Below are positions 48,756 to 58,538 of a DNA stretch of 64,000 nucleotides, in pieces. Position numbers and translations under genes: made by a program. How positions within the stretch are numbered: position 1 is the stretch's first letter; every line of letters begins with the position of its first letter. Source of the DNA: Pseudomonas sp. SORT22 (GTDB taxonomy: Bacteria > Pseudomonadota > Gammaproteobacteria > Pseudomonadales > Pseudomonadaceae); assembly GCF_018417635.1 (NCBI RefSeq), contig NZ_CP071007.1, positions 248,001 to 312,000 of the forward strand, written 5' to 3'. Below the pieces are notes generated by a model that did no database searches, was not told where the DNA came from, and saw nothing but the letters and a program-made list of their open reading frames with translations.

Positions 48756-49178
48756 GTGAATCTAATCAAGAAAATGCTGGCCGTACCAGCTGCCGTATTG
48801 GCCCTTTGGGCAGTCAGCGCTCAAGCTGCGACCAACGACGACATCGCCAAGCGACTGGAACCGGTCGGCCAGGTGTGTGTTCAGGGGCAGGAATGCAAGG
48901 GAATGGAAGTCGCAGCCTCTGCTGCTGGCGGCGGTGCCAAGACCCCGGATGAAATCATCGCCAAGCACTGCAATGCTTGCCATGGCAGTGGCCTGCTCGG
49001 CGCGCCGAAAATCGGCGATACCGCCGCCTGGAAAGAGCGCTCCGACCACCAGGGTGGTCTGGACGGCATCCTCGCCAAGGCCATTACCGGCATCAACGCC
49101 ATGCCGCCGAAAGGCACCTGCGCCGACTGCTCGGATGACGACCTGATGGGCGCCATCAAGAAGATGTCCGGCCTGTAA
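48756..49178 (+). CDS. cycB: Cytochrome c5 family protein
   Basis: Periplasmic monohaem cytochrome of 140 residues. A signal peptide ends at AVSAQAA, the haem site is CNACH (within HCNACHGSG), and the axial Met is in NAMPPKGTCADCSDDDL, with the extra cysteine pair of cytochrome c5. The start is a GTG at 48756 with GAGGGTG about 6 bases upstream. Confidence 0.92.
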   Translation: MNLIKKMLAVPAAVLALWAVSAQAATNDDIAKRLEPVGQVCVQGQECKGMEVAASAAGGGAKTPDEIIAKHCNACHGSGLLGAPKIGDTAAWKERSDHQGGLDGILAKAITGINAMPPKGTCADCSDDDLMGAIKKMSGL

Positions 49179-49194
49179 GCCCAGCGCTTGCCCA

Positions 49195-49221
49195 ACAAAG
49201 CCCGCCACGTGCGGGCTTTGT
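49195..49221 (+). terminator. Terminator after the cytochrome c5 gene
   Basis: Arms ACAAAGCCCGC / GCGGGCTTTGT around CACGT, then GCTTTTT. Confidence 0.88.
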
Positions 49222-49300
49222 GCTTTTTAGCGCTGGCCAGCGCAGCAATCTGGCGGCATGCTCGGTCCAACCTGTTCAAGGAATGCCACAGGAGGCCGCG

Positions 49301-51214
49301 ATGGCGTACAGCTGTTCGATCGACGATGCCGTAGACCAGGTGCTGGCGCGCCTGCCCGCGCATATCCACATGGGCCTGCCGCTGGGGCTGGGCAAGCCCA
49401 ACCGCTTCGTCAACGCCCTGTATGCGCGAATCCGCCAGTTGCCCGAGCGGCAACTGACCATTTACACCGCTTTGAGCCTGGGCCGCCCGGACCTGGGCGA
49501 CGGCTTGCAGCGGCGCTTTCTTGAGCCCTTCATCGAGCGGGTGTTCGCCGACTACCTTGAGCTGGACTACCTGCATGACCTGCGCCGCGACCAGTTGCCG
49601 GCCAACATCCGTGTCGAGCAGTTCTTCATGCAACCCGGCAGCCTGTTGCACAGCACCATGGCCCAGCAGGACTACGTCAGCAGCAACTACAGCCATGCCG
49701 CCCGCGATATCAACGCCAAGGGCTTGAACCTGGTGGCGCAGCTGGTAGCCGAAGATCCGGCACATCCCGGCCAGTTGAGCCTGAGCTGCAACCCGGACAT
49801 CACCCTCGACCTGCTGCCAATGATTGCCCGCCGCCGGGCAGCCGGCGAAACCATCCTCATGCTCGGCCAGGTGCATGCCGAACTGCCGTACATGCCGGGC
49901 GCGTCCGAGCTGCCCCGGGATGACTTCGACCTGCTGATCGACCGCCCGGAAAACACCCGGTTGTTCTCCACGCCGAACATGCCGGTGACCACCCAGGACC
50001 ATTTCATCGGCCTGCATGCCAGCACCCTGGTGCGCGATGGCGGCACCCTGCAGATCGGCATTGGTGCCATGGGCGATGCGCTGACCGCAGGGTTGCTGGC
50101 GCGACAGGCTGACAGCGAGGCGTACCAGGCATTGCTGGCAGATATCAACCTGACGCCCTGGCATAGCCTGATCGAACGCGAAGGCGGCCTCCAGCCCTTT
50201 GCCCGCGGCCTGTACGGCTGCAGCGAAATGTTCGTCAACGGCCTGCTGGCACTGGTCGAAGCCGGAATTATCCGCCGCCCGGTGTACCCGGACGAGTCGC
50301 GCCAGCAGGCGGCCAACAACGGCGAGCTGGATGACCAGGGTGTGCTAGTGCATGGCGGCTTCTTTCTTGGCCCTCAGGCGTTTTACCAGCGCCTGCGGGA
50401 AATGCCGCCAAGCCAGCGCAAACGCTTCGCCATGAGCGCCATCAGCTACATCAACGAGCTGTATGGCCAGGAGTCGCTCAAGCGCCTGCAGCGCCGGGAT
50501 GCGCGCTTTATCAATACGGTGTTCACCATGACCTTGATGGGCGCCGGGGTCGCCGACCAGCTGGAAGACGGCCGGGTGCTCAGCGGGGTCGGCGGGCAGT
50601 ACAACTTCGTTGCCCAGGGCCATGCCCTGGAAGGCGCGCGTTCGATCCTGCTGCTGCGCAGCTGGCGTGAGTCAGGCGGCGAGGTCAGTTCCAACCTGGT
50701 CTGGGAATACGGCCATTGCACCATTCCCCGCCACCTGCGCGATATCGTCGTCACCGAATACGGAATCGCCGACCTGCGCGGGCAGACCGATGCCGAGGTG
50801 ATTGCCCGTTTGCTGGCGATCACGGACTCGCGCTTTCAGCCCGAACTGATCGAGCGGGCGCAGAAAGCCGGCAAGTTGCCCAAGGACTTTTGCCTGGCCC
50901 CGCGCTTCAGCGACAACACCCCGCAGCGTTTGCAGGCGCTGCGTGACCGCCATGCACGGTTGTTCCCCGAGTATCCACTGGGCAGTGATTTCACCGCCGA
51001 GGAGCGCGATTTGCTGCGGGCGCTGAACTGGCTGAAGAGCAAGTTCAAGTTGAGCGAGGTGCTGGAGCTGGGCAAGGCGGCGCTGGATGCACCGGCGCCC
51101 GAGGCGTTTCCTGCGCAGTTGGCGCGGATGAACCTGGCGCAGCCGCAGGGGCTGAAGGAAGATCTGTATCAGCGGCTGTTGCTGGCGGGGTTGCAGGCGA
51201 CAGCTTTTAACTGA
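49301..51214 (+). CDS. Acetyl-CoA hydrolase/transferase family protein
   Basis: Protein of 637 residues of the CoA-transferase class I (Cat1/AarC) type. The glutamate expected to carry CoA is in GLYGCSEMFVNG; the C-domain has SGVGGQYNFVAQGHALEGAR and VTEYGIADLRG. It is longer than usual acetate CoA-transferases (about 500), with about 100 extra C-terminal residues. AGGAGG lies 5 bases before the ATG. Acyl substrate not known. Confidence 0.85.
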   Translation: MAYSCSIDDAVDQVLARLPAHIHMGLPLGLGKPNRFVNALYARIRQLPERQLTIYTALSLGRPDLGDGLQRRFLEPFIERVFADYLELDYLHDLRRDQLPANIRVEQFFMQPGSLLHSTMAQQDYVSSNYSHAARDINAKGLNLVAQLVAEDPAHPGQLSLSCNPDITLDLLPMIARRRAAGETILMLGQVHAELPYMPGASELPRDDFDLLIDRPENTRLFSTPNMPVTTQDHFIGLHASTLVRDGGTLQIGIGAMGDALTAGLLARQADSEAYQALLADINLTPWHSLIEREGGLQPFARGLYGCSEMFVNGLLALVEAGIIRRPVYPDESRQQAANNGELDDQGVLVHGGFFLGPQAFYQRLREMPPSQRKRFAMSAISYINELYGQESLKRLQRRDARFINTVFTMTLMGAGVADQLEDGRVLSGVGGQYNFVAQGHALEGARSILLLRSWRESGGEVSSNLVWEYGHCTIPRHLRDIVVTEYGIADLRGQTDAEVIARLLAITDSRFQPELIERAQKAGKLPKDFCLAPRFSDNTPQRLQALRDRHARLFPEYPLGSDFTAEERDLLRALNWLKSKFKLSEVLELGKAALDAPAPEAFPAQLARMNLAQPQGLKEDLYQRLLLAGLQATAFN

Positions 51215-51216
51215 TC

Positions 51217-51268
51217 GCGGGGCAAGCCCGCTCCTACAGGCTGGTAGGAGCGGGCTTGCCCCGCGAAA
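51217..51268. repeat. REP-type palindrome, copy 3
   Basis: Almost perfect inverted repeat of 52 bases, arms TCGCGGGGCAAGCCCGCTCC / GGAGCGGGCTTGCCCCGCGA, which lies between the CoA-transferase stop (3 bases away) and xpt. Confidence 0.9.
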
Positions 51269-51281
51269 AAGTCGGCGTTGA

Positions 51282-51917
<636 letters not shown>

Positions 51918-53927
51918 CTAACGTTTGAGCATGGCACGGATATCGGCCAGTGCGTTGTTGCCGCGAGCGGCCTTCACTTCGGTTGGCGCGTCGTCCAGGC
52001 CCTCCCAGGCCAGGTCGTCGTCGGGCAACTCGTCCAGGAAGCGGCTCGGCGAGCAATCGATGATTTCGCCGTACTGCTTGCGCTTGGCAGCAAAGGTGAA
52101 GGCCAGGGTCTGACGTGCGCGGGTAATCCCGACGTAGGCCAGGCGCCGTTCTTCTTCGATGGTGTCGGCTTCGATGCTGGAACGGTGCGGGAGGATTTCC
52201 TCCTCCATGCCCATGATGAACACGTAGGGGAATTCCAGGCCCTTGGAGGCGTGCAGGGTCATCATCTGCACGCCTTCGGCACCGTCTTCCTCTTCCTGCT
52301 GGCGCTCGAGCATGTCGCGCAAAACCAGCTTGCCGATGGCCTCTTCGATGGTCATGCCGCCGTCTTCGTCTTTCTCGAGGGTGTTTTTCAACGCCTCGAT
52401 CAGGAACCAGACGTTGCTCATGCGAAAATCCGCAGCCTTGTCGCTGGAGCTGTTGGTGCGAATCCAGTTTTCGTAGTCGATGTCCATGATCATGCTGCGC
52501 AGGGCAGCGATCGGGTCTTCCAGGGCAACCTGTTCGCGGACCTTGTCCATCCAGCGCTTGAAGCGCTGCAGGCGGTCGGTATAACGGCTGTCCAGGTGCT
52601 CGCCAAGGCCCAGCTCCTCGCTGGCGGCATACATCGAAACCTTGCGCTCGGTGGCGTAGTTGCCGAGTTTTTCCAGGGTGGTCGAGCCGATTTCCCGGCG
52701 CGGTACGTTGATCACCCGCAGGTAGGCGTTGTCATCGTCCGGATTTACCAGCAGGCGGAAGTAGGCCATCAGGTCTTTAACTTCCTGGCGTCCGAAGAAG
52801 CTGTTGCCGCCGGACAGGCGATACGGCACCTGGTGGTGCTGCAGCTTCAGCTCGATCAGCTTGGCCTGGTAGTTGCCCCGGTAAAGAATGGCGAAGTCAC
52901 TGTAGGGCCGGTCGGTGCGCAGGTGCAGGCTGAGGATTTCCATGGCTACCCGTTCGGCCTCGGCTTCCTCGTTCTTGCAGCGGATCACGCGGATCTCGTC
53001 GCCGTGGCCCATCTCGCTCCACAGCTGCTTTTCGAAGGCATGCGGGTTGTTCGAGATGAGCACGTTGGCGCAGCGCAAAATGCGGCTGGTGGAGCGGTAG
53101 TTCTGCTCGAGCATCACCACTTTCAGCGACGGGTAGTCGTCCTTGAGCAGCATCAGGTTCTCGGGCCGGGCGCCGCGCCAGGCGTAGATCGACTGGTCGT
53201 CGTCGCCAACCACGGTGAACTGGTTGCGCGTGCCGATCAGCATCTTCACCAGCAGGTACTGGCTGGCGTTGGTGTCCTGGTATTCGTCGACCAGCAGGTA
53301 ACGGACCTTGTTCTGCCACTTTTCGAGGACATCGGGGTTGTCCTGGAACAGCTTGACCGGCAGCAGGATCAGGTCGTCGAAGTCCACCGCGTTGAACGCC
53401 CGCAGGGTGCGCTGATAGTGCGCATAGACCACCGCGGCGGTCTGCTCCTTGGGGTTGCGGGCGTTTTCCAGGGCTTCGGGCGGCAGGATCAGGTCGTTCT
53501 TCCAGGCGCCGATCATGTTCTTGATCTCGTCGACACCGTCGTCGCCCGAGTATTCCTTCTGCATGATGTCGGTCATCAGGGCTTTGACATCGGTCTCGTC
53601 GAAAATCGAGAAGCCCGGTTTGAAGCCCAGCCGTTCATGCTCCTTGCGGATGATGTTCAGGCCCAGGTTGTGGAAGGTCGACACGGTCAGGCCGCGGCCT
53701 TCGCCCTTGCGCAGCAGGGTGCCGACCCGCTCTTTCATCTCCCGCGCGGCCTTGTTGGTGAAGGTCATGGCCACGATGTACTGGGCACGGATGCCACAGT
53801 TCTGGATCAAGTGCGCGATCTTGCGGGTGATCACGCTGGTTTTGCCGGAGCCTGCACCGGCGAGCACCAAAAGAGGGCCGCCGACGTAGTTCACGGCTTC
53901 TTGTTGCCGGGGGTTGAGTCGGGACAT
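51918..53927 (-). CDS. rep: ATP-dependent DNA helicase Rep
   Basis: Superfamily-1 helicase of 669 residues helping forks past obstacles. Motifs: Walker A LAGAGSGKTSVI, LVDEYQDTN, VGDDDQSIYAWRGA, and MTLHASKGLEFPYVFI; C-terminus VGITRARQTLAF. Length and order match Rep more closely than UvrD. Confidence 0.95.
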   Translation of the reverse strand: MSRLNPRQQEAVNYVGGPLLVLAGAGSGKTSVITRKIAHLIQNCGIRAQYIVAMTFTNKAAREMKERVGTLLRKGEGRGLTVSTFHNLGLNIIRKEHERLGFKPGFSIFDETDVKALMTDIMQKEYSGDDGVDEIKNMIGAWKNDLILPPEALENARNPKEQTAAVVYAHYQRTLRAFNAVDFDDLILLPVKLFQDNPDVLEKWQNKVRYLLVDEYQDTNASQYLLVKMLIGTRNQFTVVGDDDQSIYAWRGARPENLMLLKDDYPSLKVVMLEQNYRSTSRILRCANVLISNNPHAFEKQLWSEMGHGDEIRVIRCKNEEAEAERVAMEILSLHLRTDRPYSDFAILYRGNYQAKLIELKLQHHQVPYRLSGGNSFFGRQEVKDLMAYFRLLVNPDDDNAYLRVINVPRREIGSTTLEKLGNYATERKVSMYAASEELGLGEHLDSRYTDRLQRFKRWMDKVREQVALEDPIAALRSMIMDIDYENWIRTNSSSDKAADFRMSNVWFLIEALKNTLEKDEDGGMTIEEAIGKLVLRDMLERQQEEEDGAEGVQMMTLHASKGLEFPYVFIMGMEEEILPHRSSIEADTIEEERRLAYVGITRARQTLAFTFAAKRKQYGEIIDCSPSRFLDELPDDDLAWEGLDDAPTEVKAARGNNALADIRAMLKR

Positions 53928-54106
53928 GACGAAAACCGGGGACGCTAGAAAAATAGCCGGGCATTTTAGCAGGGGTAGAAAGTTTCTGCCGCGACCGTCT
54001 GACAGTGTGACGTACCACGCGATCTAAATTTGCCGCATTTGATACTTTCCCGCAGGATGCGTGGCGAAACCTGCGGGATGTCGGCAATGGAATGGCATGA
54101 CTTTAA

Positions 54107-54125
54107 GTGAAAATCATTTTCATTA
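54107..54125 (+). promoter_or_regulatory. Fur-box-like palindrome
   Basis: GTGAAAATCATTTTCATTA, with a TGAAAAT/ATTTTCA core, agrees well with the Fur consensus GATAATGATAATCATTATC in layout and AT pattern. It lies 68 bases before the GGDEF/EAL gene and 180 bases from the start of rep, which reads the other way. Confidence 0.6.
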
Positions 54126-54192
54126 ATGGTTTAGGATACGCATTCTCGCTGCCCATCGTCATTTGACTGTGTCTACGTCCTAAGGAGCCAGC

Positions 54193-55863
54193 TTGTCTAC
54201 GCCCGTCGAACCCTTGCGTTTGCTCCTGCTGGCCGATGAGCCGGAATGGGCCATTGTGTTGCGCGAGTGTCTGCTGCCGATGGCGGGCCAGGCGGTATTG
54301 CTGACCGCTCCGAACTGGGAGGCGGTCGACAGCCTGTTTGCCAATGACCGCAATGCGCTGGTGCTGGCGACCCCGCAACTGCAGCCGGCGCCCGGGCGTT
54401 GCGTGCTGCCGATGGTGCTGCTGCTCGAGCATGAACCGCAGGTGCCGCCGCCGGGTGTCAGCGACTGGCTGATTCGTGACCAGCTGACCAGCAATATCCT
54501 GCGCCGCAGCCTGCGCCACGTCCGCGAGCGCGGCGTCCTCGAAGCGACCCTGCAACGCCTGGCCGAACAGGACCCGCTGACGGGCATCGCCAACCGCCAG
54601 GGTTTCCAGACCCTGCTGGCTGCGCGCCTGGCCGACAACGAAGGGCGCGGCGTCGCCCTCGGGCACCTGGACCTGGACAACTTTCGCCATGCCAACGACG
54701 CCCTCGGCCACCAGGCCGGCGACCGGTTGATCCTGCAGGTGGTGGGCCGGCTGAAGAGCCAGCTTGAAGCCGGCGACCAGGTTGCACGTCTGGGCAGCGA
54801 CGAATTCGCCCTGTTGATCGATACCCGCCGCGAGCCGCAGCGCGCCGAATGGATGGCCGAACGCATCACCGAAGCCCTGGCCGAACCTTACTGGATCGAC
54901 GGCGAAAGCCTGTTGCTCGGCTGCAGCCTGGGGGTTGCCCACGCCCGCGCCCAGGGTGGCGCCGACCCGCTGATGTGGCATGCGCACATCGCCATGCAGC
55001 AGGCCAAGAGCACCCAGGGCTGTACCTTTCACGTCTTCAACGAACGCATCAACCGCAACGCCCGCAGCCTTGCCGACCTGGAAAGCGAGCTGCGCCGGGC
55101 GCTGCGCCGCGACGAGCTGGAGCTGCATTACCAGCCGCGACTGAACCTGGCCGACGGGCGCATTGTCGGCCTCGAAGCCCTGGTGCGCTGGCGCCATGCC
55201 GAACGCGGGCTGCTGCCGCCCAGCGAGTTCGTACCGCTGGCCGAGCAGAGTGGGCTGATCGTGCCTTTGGGCTACTGGGTCATCTCCCGGGCCCTGCGCG
55301 ACATGCAGGCGCTGCGTGAGCAGGGCCTGGCGCCGTTGCACATGGCGGTGAACCTGTCGTTTCGCCAGTTCCAGGACAGCCAGCTGTTGGCGACCCTGAG
55401 CCGGCTGATCATCGAACACGGCGTCGATGCCCGCTGGCTGGAATTCGAACTGACCGAAACCGCCGTGATGCGCCGCAATGACCTGGTCAAACAGACCATG
55501 GACGCCCTTGGGCGCCTGGGCGTGCGCTTCTCGCTGGACGATTTCGGCACCGGCTTTTCGTCGTTCGTGCACCTCAACAGCCTGCCGATCACCTTGCTCA
55601 AGGTCGATCGCAGCTTTGTCGGCGGCATGGAGCAGCGTGAAGAGAACCGCAAGCTGGTGCACGCGATGATCAACCTGGCGCACAACCTCAACCTCGAGGT
55701 GGTGGCCGAGGGCGTGGAAACCCCGGAGCAAATGGACCTGCTGCGCAGTTTCGATTGCGATCAGGTGCAGGGGTTTCTGATCAGCCGGCCATTGCCGATT
55801 GATGAGTTGATGGAGTATTTGCTGCGCGGGCCGGCGCAGCAAGCAGCATCGCGGGTCATGTAG
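54193..55863 (+). CDS. GGDEF-EAL protein, probable c-di-GMP phosphodiesterase (ProE-like)
   Basis: Protein of 556 residues: a receiver-like N-terminal part without clear phosphorylation site (about 1-110), GGDEF domain (about 125-290) and EAL domain (about 300-545). The GGDEF signature reads GSDEF and the inhibitory-site Arg is Glu (EAGD), so cyclase activity is doubtful. The EAL residues are intact: [48 protein letters not shown]. The TTG at 54193 follows AAGGAG by 5 bases. Between rep and a MATE gene, as for PA5295 (ProE). Confidence 0.85.
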   Translation: MSTPVEPLRLLLLADEPEWAIVLRECLLPMAGQAVLLTAPNWEAVDSLFANDRNALVLATPQLQPAPGRCVLPMVLLLEHEPQVPPPGVSDWLIRDQLTSNILRRSLRHVRERGVLEATLQRLAEQDPLTGIANRQGFQTLLAARLADNEGRGVALGHLDLDNFRHANDALGHQAGDRLILQVVGRLKSQLEAGDQVARLGSDEFALLIDTRREPQRAEWMAERITEALAEPYWIDGESLLLGCSLGVAHARAQGGADPLMWHAHIAMQQAKSTQGCTFHVFNERINRNARSLADLESELRRALRRDELELHYQPRLNLADGRIVGLEALVRWRHAERGLLPPSEFVPLAEQSGLIVPLGYWVISRALRDMQALREQGLAPLHMAVNLSFRQFQDSQLLATLSRLIIEHGVDARWLEFELTETAVMRRNDLVKQTMDALGRLGVRFSLDDFGTGFSSFVHLNSLPITLLKVDRSFVGGMEQREENRKLVHAMINLAHNLNLEVVAEGVETPEQMDLLRSFDCDQVQGFLISRPLPIDELMEYLLRGPAQQAASRVM

Positions 55864-55882
55864 GAGCGGGCTTGACCCGCGA
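55849..55882. repeat. REP-type palindrome, copy 4 (short), over a stop codon
   Basis: Arms TCGCGGGTCA / TGACCCGCGA enclose a TAGGAGCGGGCT half of the REP. The TAG at 55861-55863 inside it is the stop of the GGDEF-EAL gene, so the element supplies the last residues and stop. Confidence 0.75.
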
Positions 55883-55891
55883 TGGGGCCCT

Positions 55892-57283
55892 TCAAACCAC
55901 TGAAGCAGTCACCTTGTTCACCCCAGCGGCACTGCCCAGCAAGCGCTTCATCCGCCATTCGAATGCCAGGGTCAGGCTCACCGCCGCACACGCCAGGCCC
56001 AGCGCCAGCCCCCACCACACGCCTACCGCGCCCAGGCCGAGGTTGAAGGCCAGCAGCCAGGCCGCCGGTGCACCGATCACCCAGTAACAGAACAGCCCGA
56101 CCAGGAAGGTGGTCTTGGCATCCTTGAGGCCTCGGATCGAGCCCATGGCAATGGTCTGCACGCCGTCGAACAGCTCGAACCAGGCGGCGACCATCAACAG
56201 GCTTACCGCCAGCTGGATGATGTCGGCAAAGGCCGGGTCACCGTGGTCGAGGAACAGCCCCACCAGCGGGTCTGGCAGCAGCCAGAAGAGGATGGCGAAC
56301 ATCAGCATCATCGCCGCGCCAAAACCGATACCCACGCGGCCGGCATGCCGTGCCCCCAACAGGTTGTCGGCGCCGTAATAGAGCCCTACACGCATGGTCA
56401 CGGCGTACGACAGGCCGGCCGGAATCATGAATGCGGTAGAGACGATCTGCAGGGCGATCTGGTGCGCGGCAAGCTCGGTGCTGCCGAGCACGCCCATGCA
56501 CAGCGCGGCGAAGGCGAACAGGCCGACCTCGACGGTGTAGGTGCCGCCAATCGGCAGGCCCAGGCGCCACAGCTCACGCAGGGCTGGCCACGACGGGCGG
56601 CTCAGGCCCTGGCGAATCGGGTAGGGTGCATAGGCCGGGTGCCAGCGGATATACAGCGCCATGGCCACGGCCATGCAGTTGGCAACGATTGCGGTCACCA
56701 GGCCGATGCCCACCAGGCCCAGCTTCGGCAGGCCGAACATGCCTTCGATCAGCGCATAGTTGAGCAGGAAGTTGGCCACCGTGCCGATCAGGCTGATGAC
56801 CATCACCGGCGTCGAGCGGCCAATGGCGCTGGTAAAGCCGCGCAGGGCCATGAAACTCAGGTAGCCGGGCAGGGCGAAGGGCAGCAGCAGCAGGAACTGC
56901 GCGGCCGCCTCGACGTTGTTCGGGCTCTGGCCGAGCAATAGCAGTACCGGCTCCAGGTTCCACAGCGCCAAAGCCGCCACCAGGGCCATGACCCAGGCCA
57001 GCCACAACCCGGCCTGGGTCAGGCGGGTGGCGCCGGCGATGTCGCCAGCACCCTTGCGAATCGCCACCAGGGTGCCGACGGCGGCGATCACGCCCAGGCA
57101 AAAGATCGACACGAACGAATAGCTCGCCGCGCCCAGGCCGCCACCGGCCAGGGCCTGCGGGCTGATGCGGGCCATCATCAGAGTGTCGGTGAGCACCATC
57201 AGCATGTGCGCCAACTGCGAGGCAATCAGCGGCCCGGCCAGGCGCAGCAAAGCCTTGAGTTCTTGGGTAGGCGCAGCCTGCAT
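55892..57283 (-). CDS. MATE family multidrug exporter
   Basis: Protein of 463 residues with about 12 membrane segments in two similar halves, of NorM type: LAGPLIASQLAHMLMVLTDT near the start and a matching FMIPAGLSYAVTMRVG in the second half. It probably exports cationic drugs with Na+ or H+; substrate not shown. AAAGGA precedes the ATG. Divergent from the LysR gene at 57439. Confidence 0.9.
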   Translation of the reverse strand: MQAAPTQELKALLRLAGPLIASQLAHMLMVLTDTLMMARISPQALAGGGLGAASYSFVSIFCLGVIAAVGTLVAIRKGAGDIAGATRLTQAGLWLAWVMALVAALALWNLEPVLLLLGQSPNNVEAAAQFLLLLPFALPGYLSFMALRGFTSAIGRSTPVMVISLIGTVANFLLNYALIEGMFGLPKLGLVGIGLVTAIVANCMAVAMALYIRWHPAYAPYPIRQGLSRPSWPALRELWRLGLPIGGTYTVEVGLFAFAALCMGVLGSTELAAHQIALQIVSTAFMIPAGLSYAVTMRVGLYYGADNLLGARHAGRVGIGFGAAMMLMFAILFWLLPDPLVGLFLDHGDPAFADIIQLAVSLLMVAAWFELFDGVQTIAMGSIRGLKDAKTTFLVGLFCYWVIGAPAAWLLAFNLGLGAVGVWWGLALGLACAAVSLTLAFEWRMKRLLGSAAGVNKVTASVV

Positions 57284-57438
57284 GGAGTCGTCCTTTTCTT
57301 ACGCGATAGATTCAAAGCGTGAAAGTCTGAGGCTTGGTGCGGTTATCCACAAAAGGATAATAGCGATGGTTGGCATGATTAAAACTCATGGGAGTATGAT
57401 CCAGTCGATTGCCTGTGGATAACCCGGAGCCCGCCGCC

Positions 57439-58383
57439 ATGTCTCGCCGTTTACCGCCTCTGTATGCACTGCGGGCCTTCGAAGCGGCGGCCCGGCATAG
57501 CTCGTTCACCCGCGCCGCAGATGAGTTATCGATAACCCAGAGTGCCGTCAGCCGGCACATCCGCACCCTTGAAGAGCACTTTGCCTGCCGTTTGTTCGTG
57601 CGCAATGGCCGCAGCTTGCAACTGAGCGAAGCGGCGCGTTTGCTGTTGCCAGGGGTGCGCGAAGGCTTTGCCGCGCTGGAGCGGGCCTGCAACACCCTGC
57701 GCAGTGAAGACGACATCCTGCGCATGAAAGCCCCTTCGACCCTGACCATGCGCTGGCTGCTGGCGCGCCTCAGTCGCTTTCGCCACCTGCAGCCGGGCAA
57801 CGAAGTGCAACTGACCAGCGCCTGGATGGATGTCGATCATGTCGATTTCAACCATGAGCCTTTCGACTGCGCGGTATTGCTCAGCGACGGTCACTTTCCG
57901 CCGGACTGGGAGGTCAAGCGGCTGTTTTCCGAGCTGCTGATCCCGGTAGGCGCGCCCGAGCTGCTCAAGGAAGGGCAGTGGGACGAGCGGCGCCTGGCCG
58001 GTGTCGAGCTGCTGCATCCAACCCCCGACAAGCGCGACTGGCGCAGCTGGCTGGCGCGCATGGACCTCACCGACAAGGTGTCGCTCAAGGGCGGCCAGGT
58101 ATTCGATACCCTGGAGCTGGGCATGATCGCCGCCGCTCGCGGTTATGGAGTGTCCATGGGCGACCTGCTGATGGTTGCCGAAGACGTCGCCCAGGGCCGC
58201 CTGAGCCTGCCGTGGCCGACAGCGGTTGCCAGCGGCCTGGATTACTACCTGGTCTGGCCGCGAACCCGCCCCGGTGGCGAGCGGCTGCGGCGTCTGAGCG
58301 ACTTCCTGCAGGGCGAGGCGGATTCGATGGACCTGCCCAAGGTTCAAATTCTGGGGACATCAGCGGCAATCGGAGCGAGTTGA
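57439..58383 (+). CDS. LysR-family regulator (GcvA-like)
   Basis: Protein of 314 residues beginning MSRRLPPLYALRAFEAAARH, with helix-turn-helix FTRAADELSITQSAVSRHI. The GcvA/AmpR-like N-terminus is typical. The ATG at 57439 follows GGAG by 10 bases. Divergent from the MATE exporter with 155 bases between them, so it may regulate it. Confidence 0.88.
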   Translation: MSRRLPPLYALRAFEAAARHSSFTRAADELSITQSAVSRHIRTLEEHFACRLFVRNGRSLQLSEAARLLLPGVREGFAALERACNTLRSEDDILRMKAPSTLTMRWLLARLSRFRHLQPGNEVQLTSAWMDVDHVDFNHEPFDCAVLLSDGHFPPDWEVKRLFSELLIPVGAPELLKEGQWDERRLAGVELLHPTPDKRDWRSWLARMDLTDKVSLKGGQVFDTLELGMIAAARGYGVSMGDLLMVAEDVAQGRLSLPWPTAVASGLDYYLVWPRTRPGGERLRRLSDFLQGEADSMDLPKVQILGTSAAIGAS

Positions 58384-58538
58384 CCGTTTGCGCAGGATAA
58401 CCCTGTTGCACGCTCAAGTATTGCGTCAGGCCGCCGAAGCAGAGGCATCAGAGCCACGCCTAGATGGTTCGATTCCCGTATCGATGCGGACGGTCAGCGT
58501 GATCAGGACGATCCCGGCCCCTCTTGCCAGGAGCTTCC

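Noticed and set aside
52185..53948. Long + strand frame opposite rep
   Set aside because: Shadow of the rep gene; no protein-like pattern.
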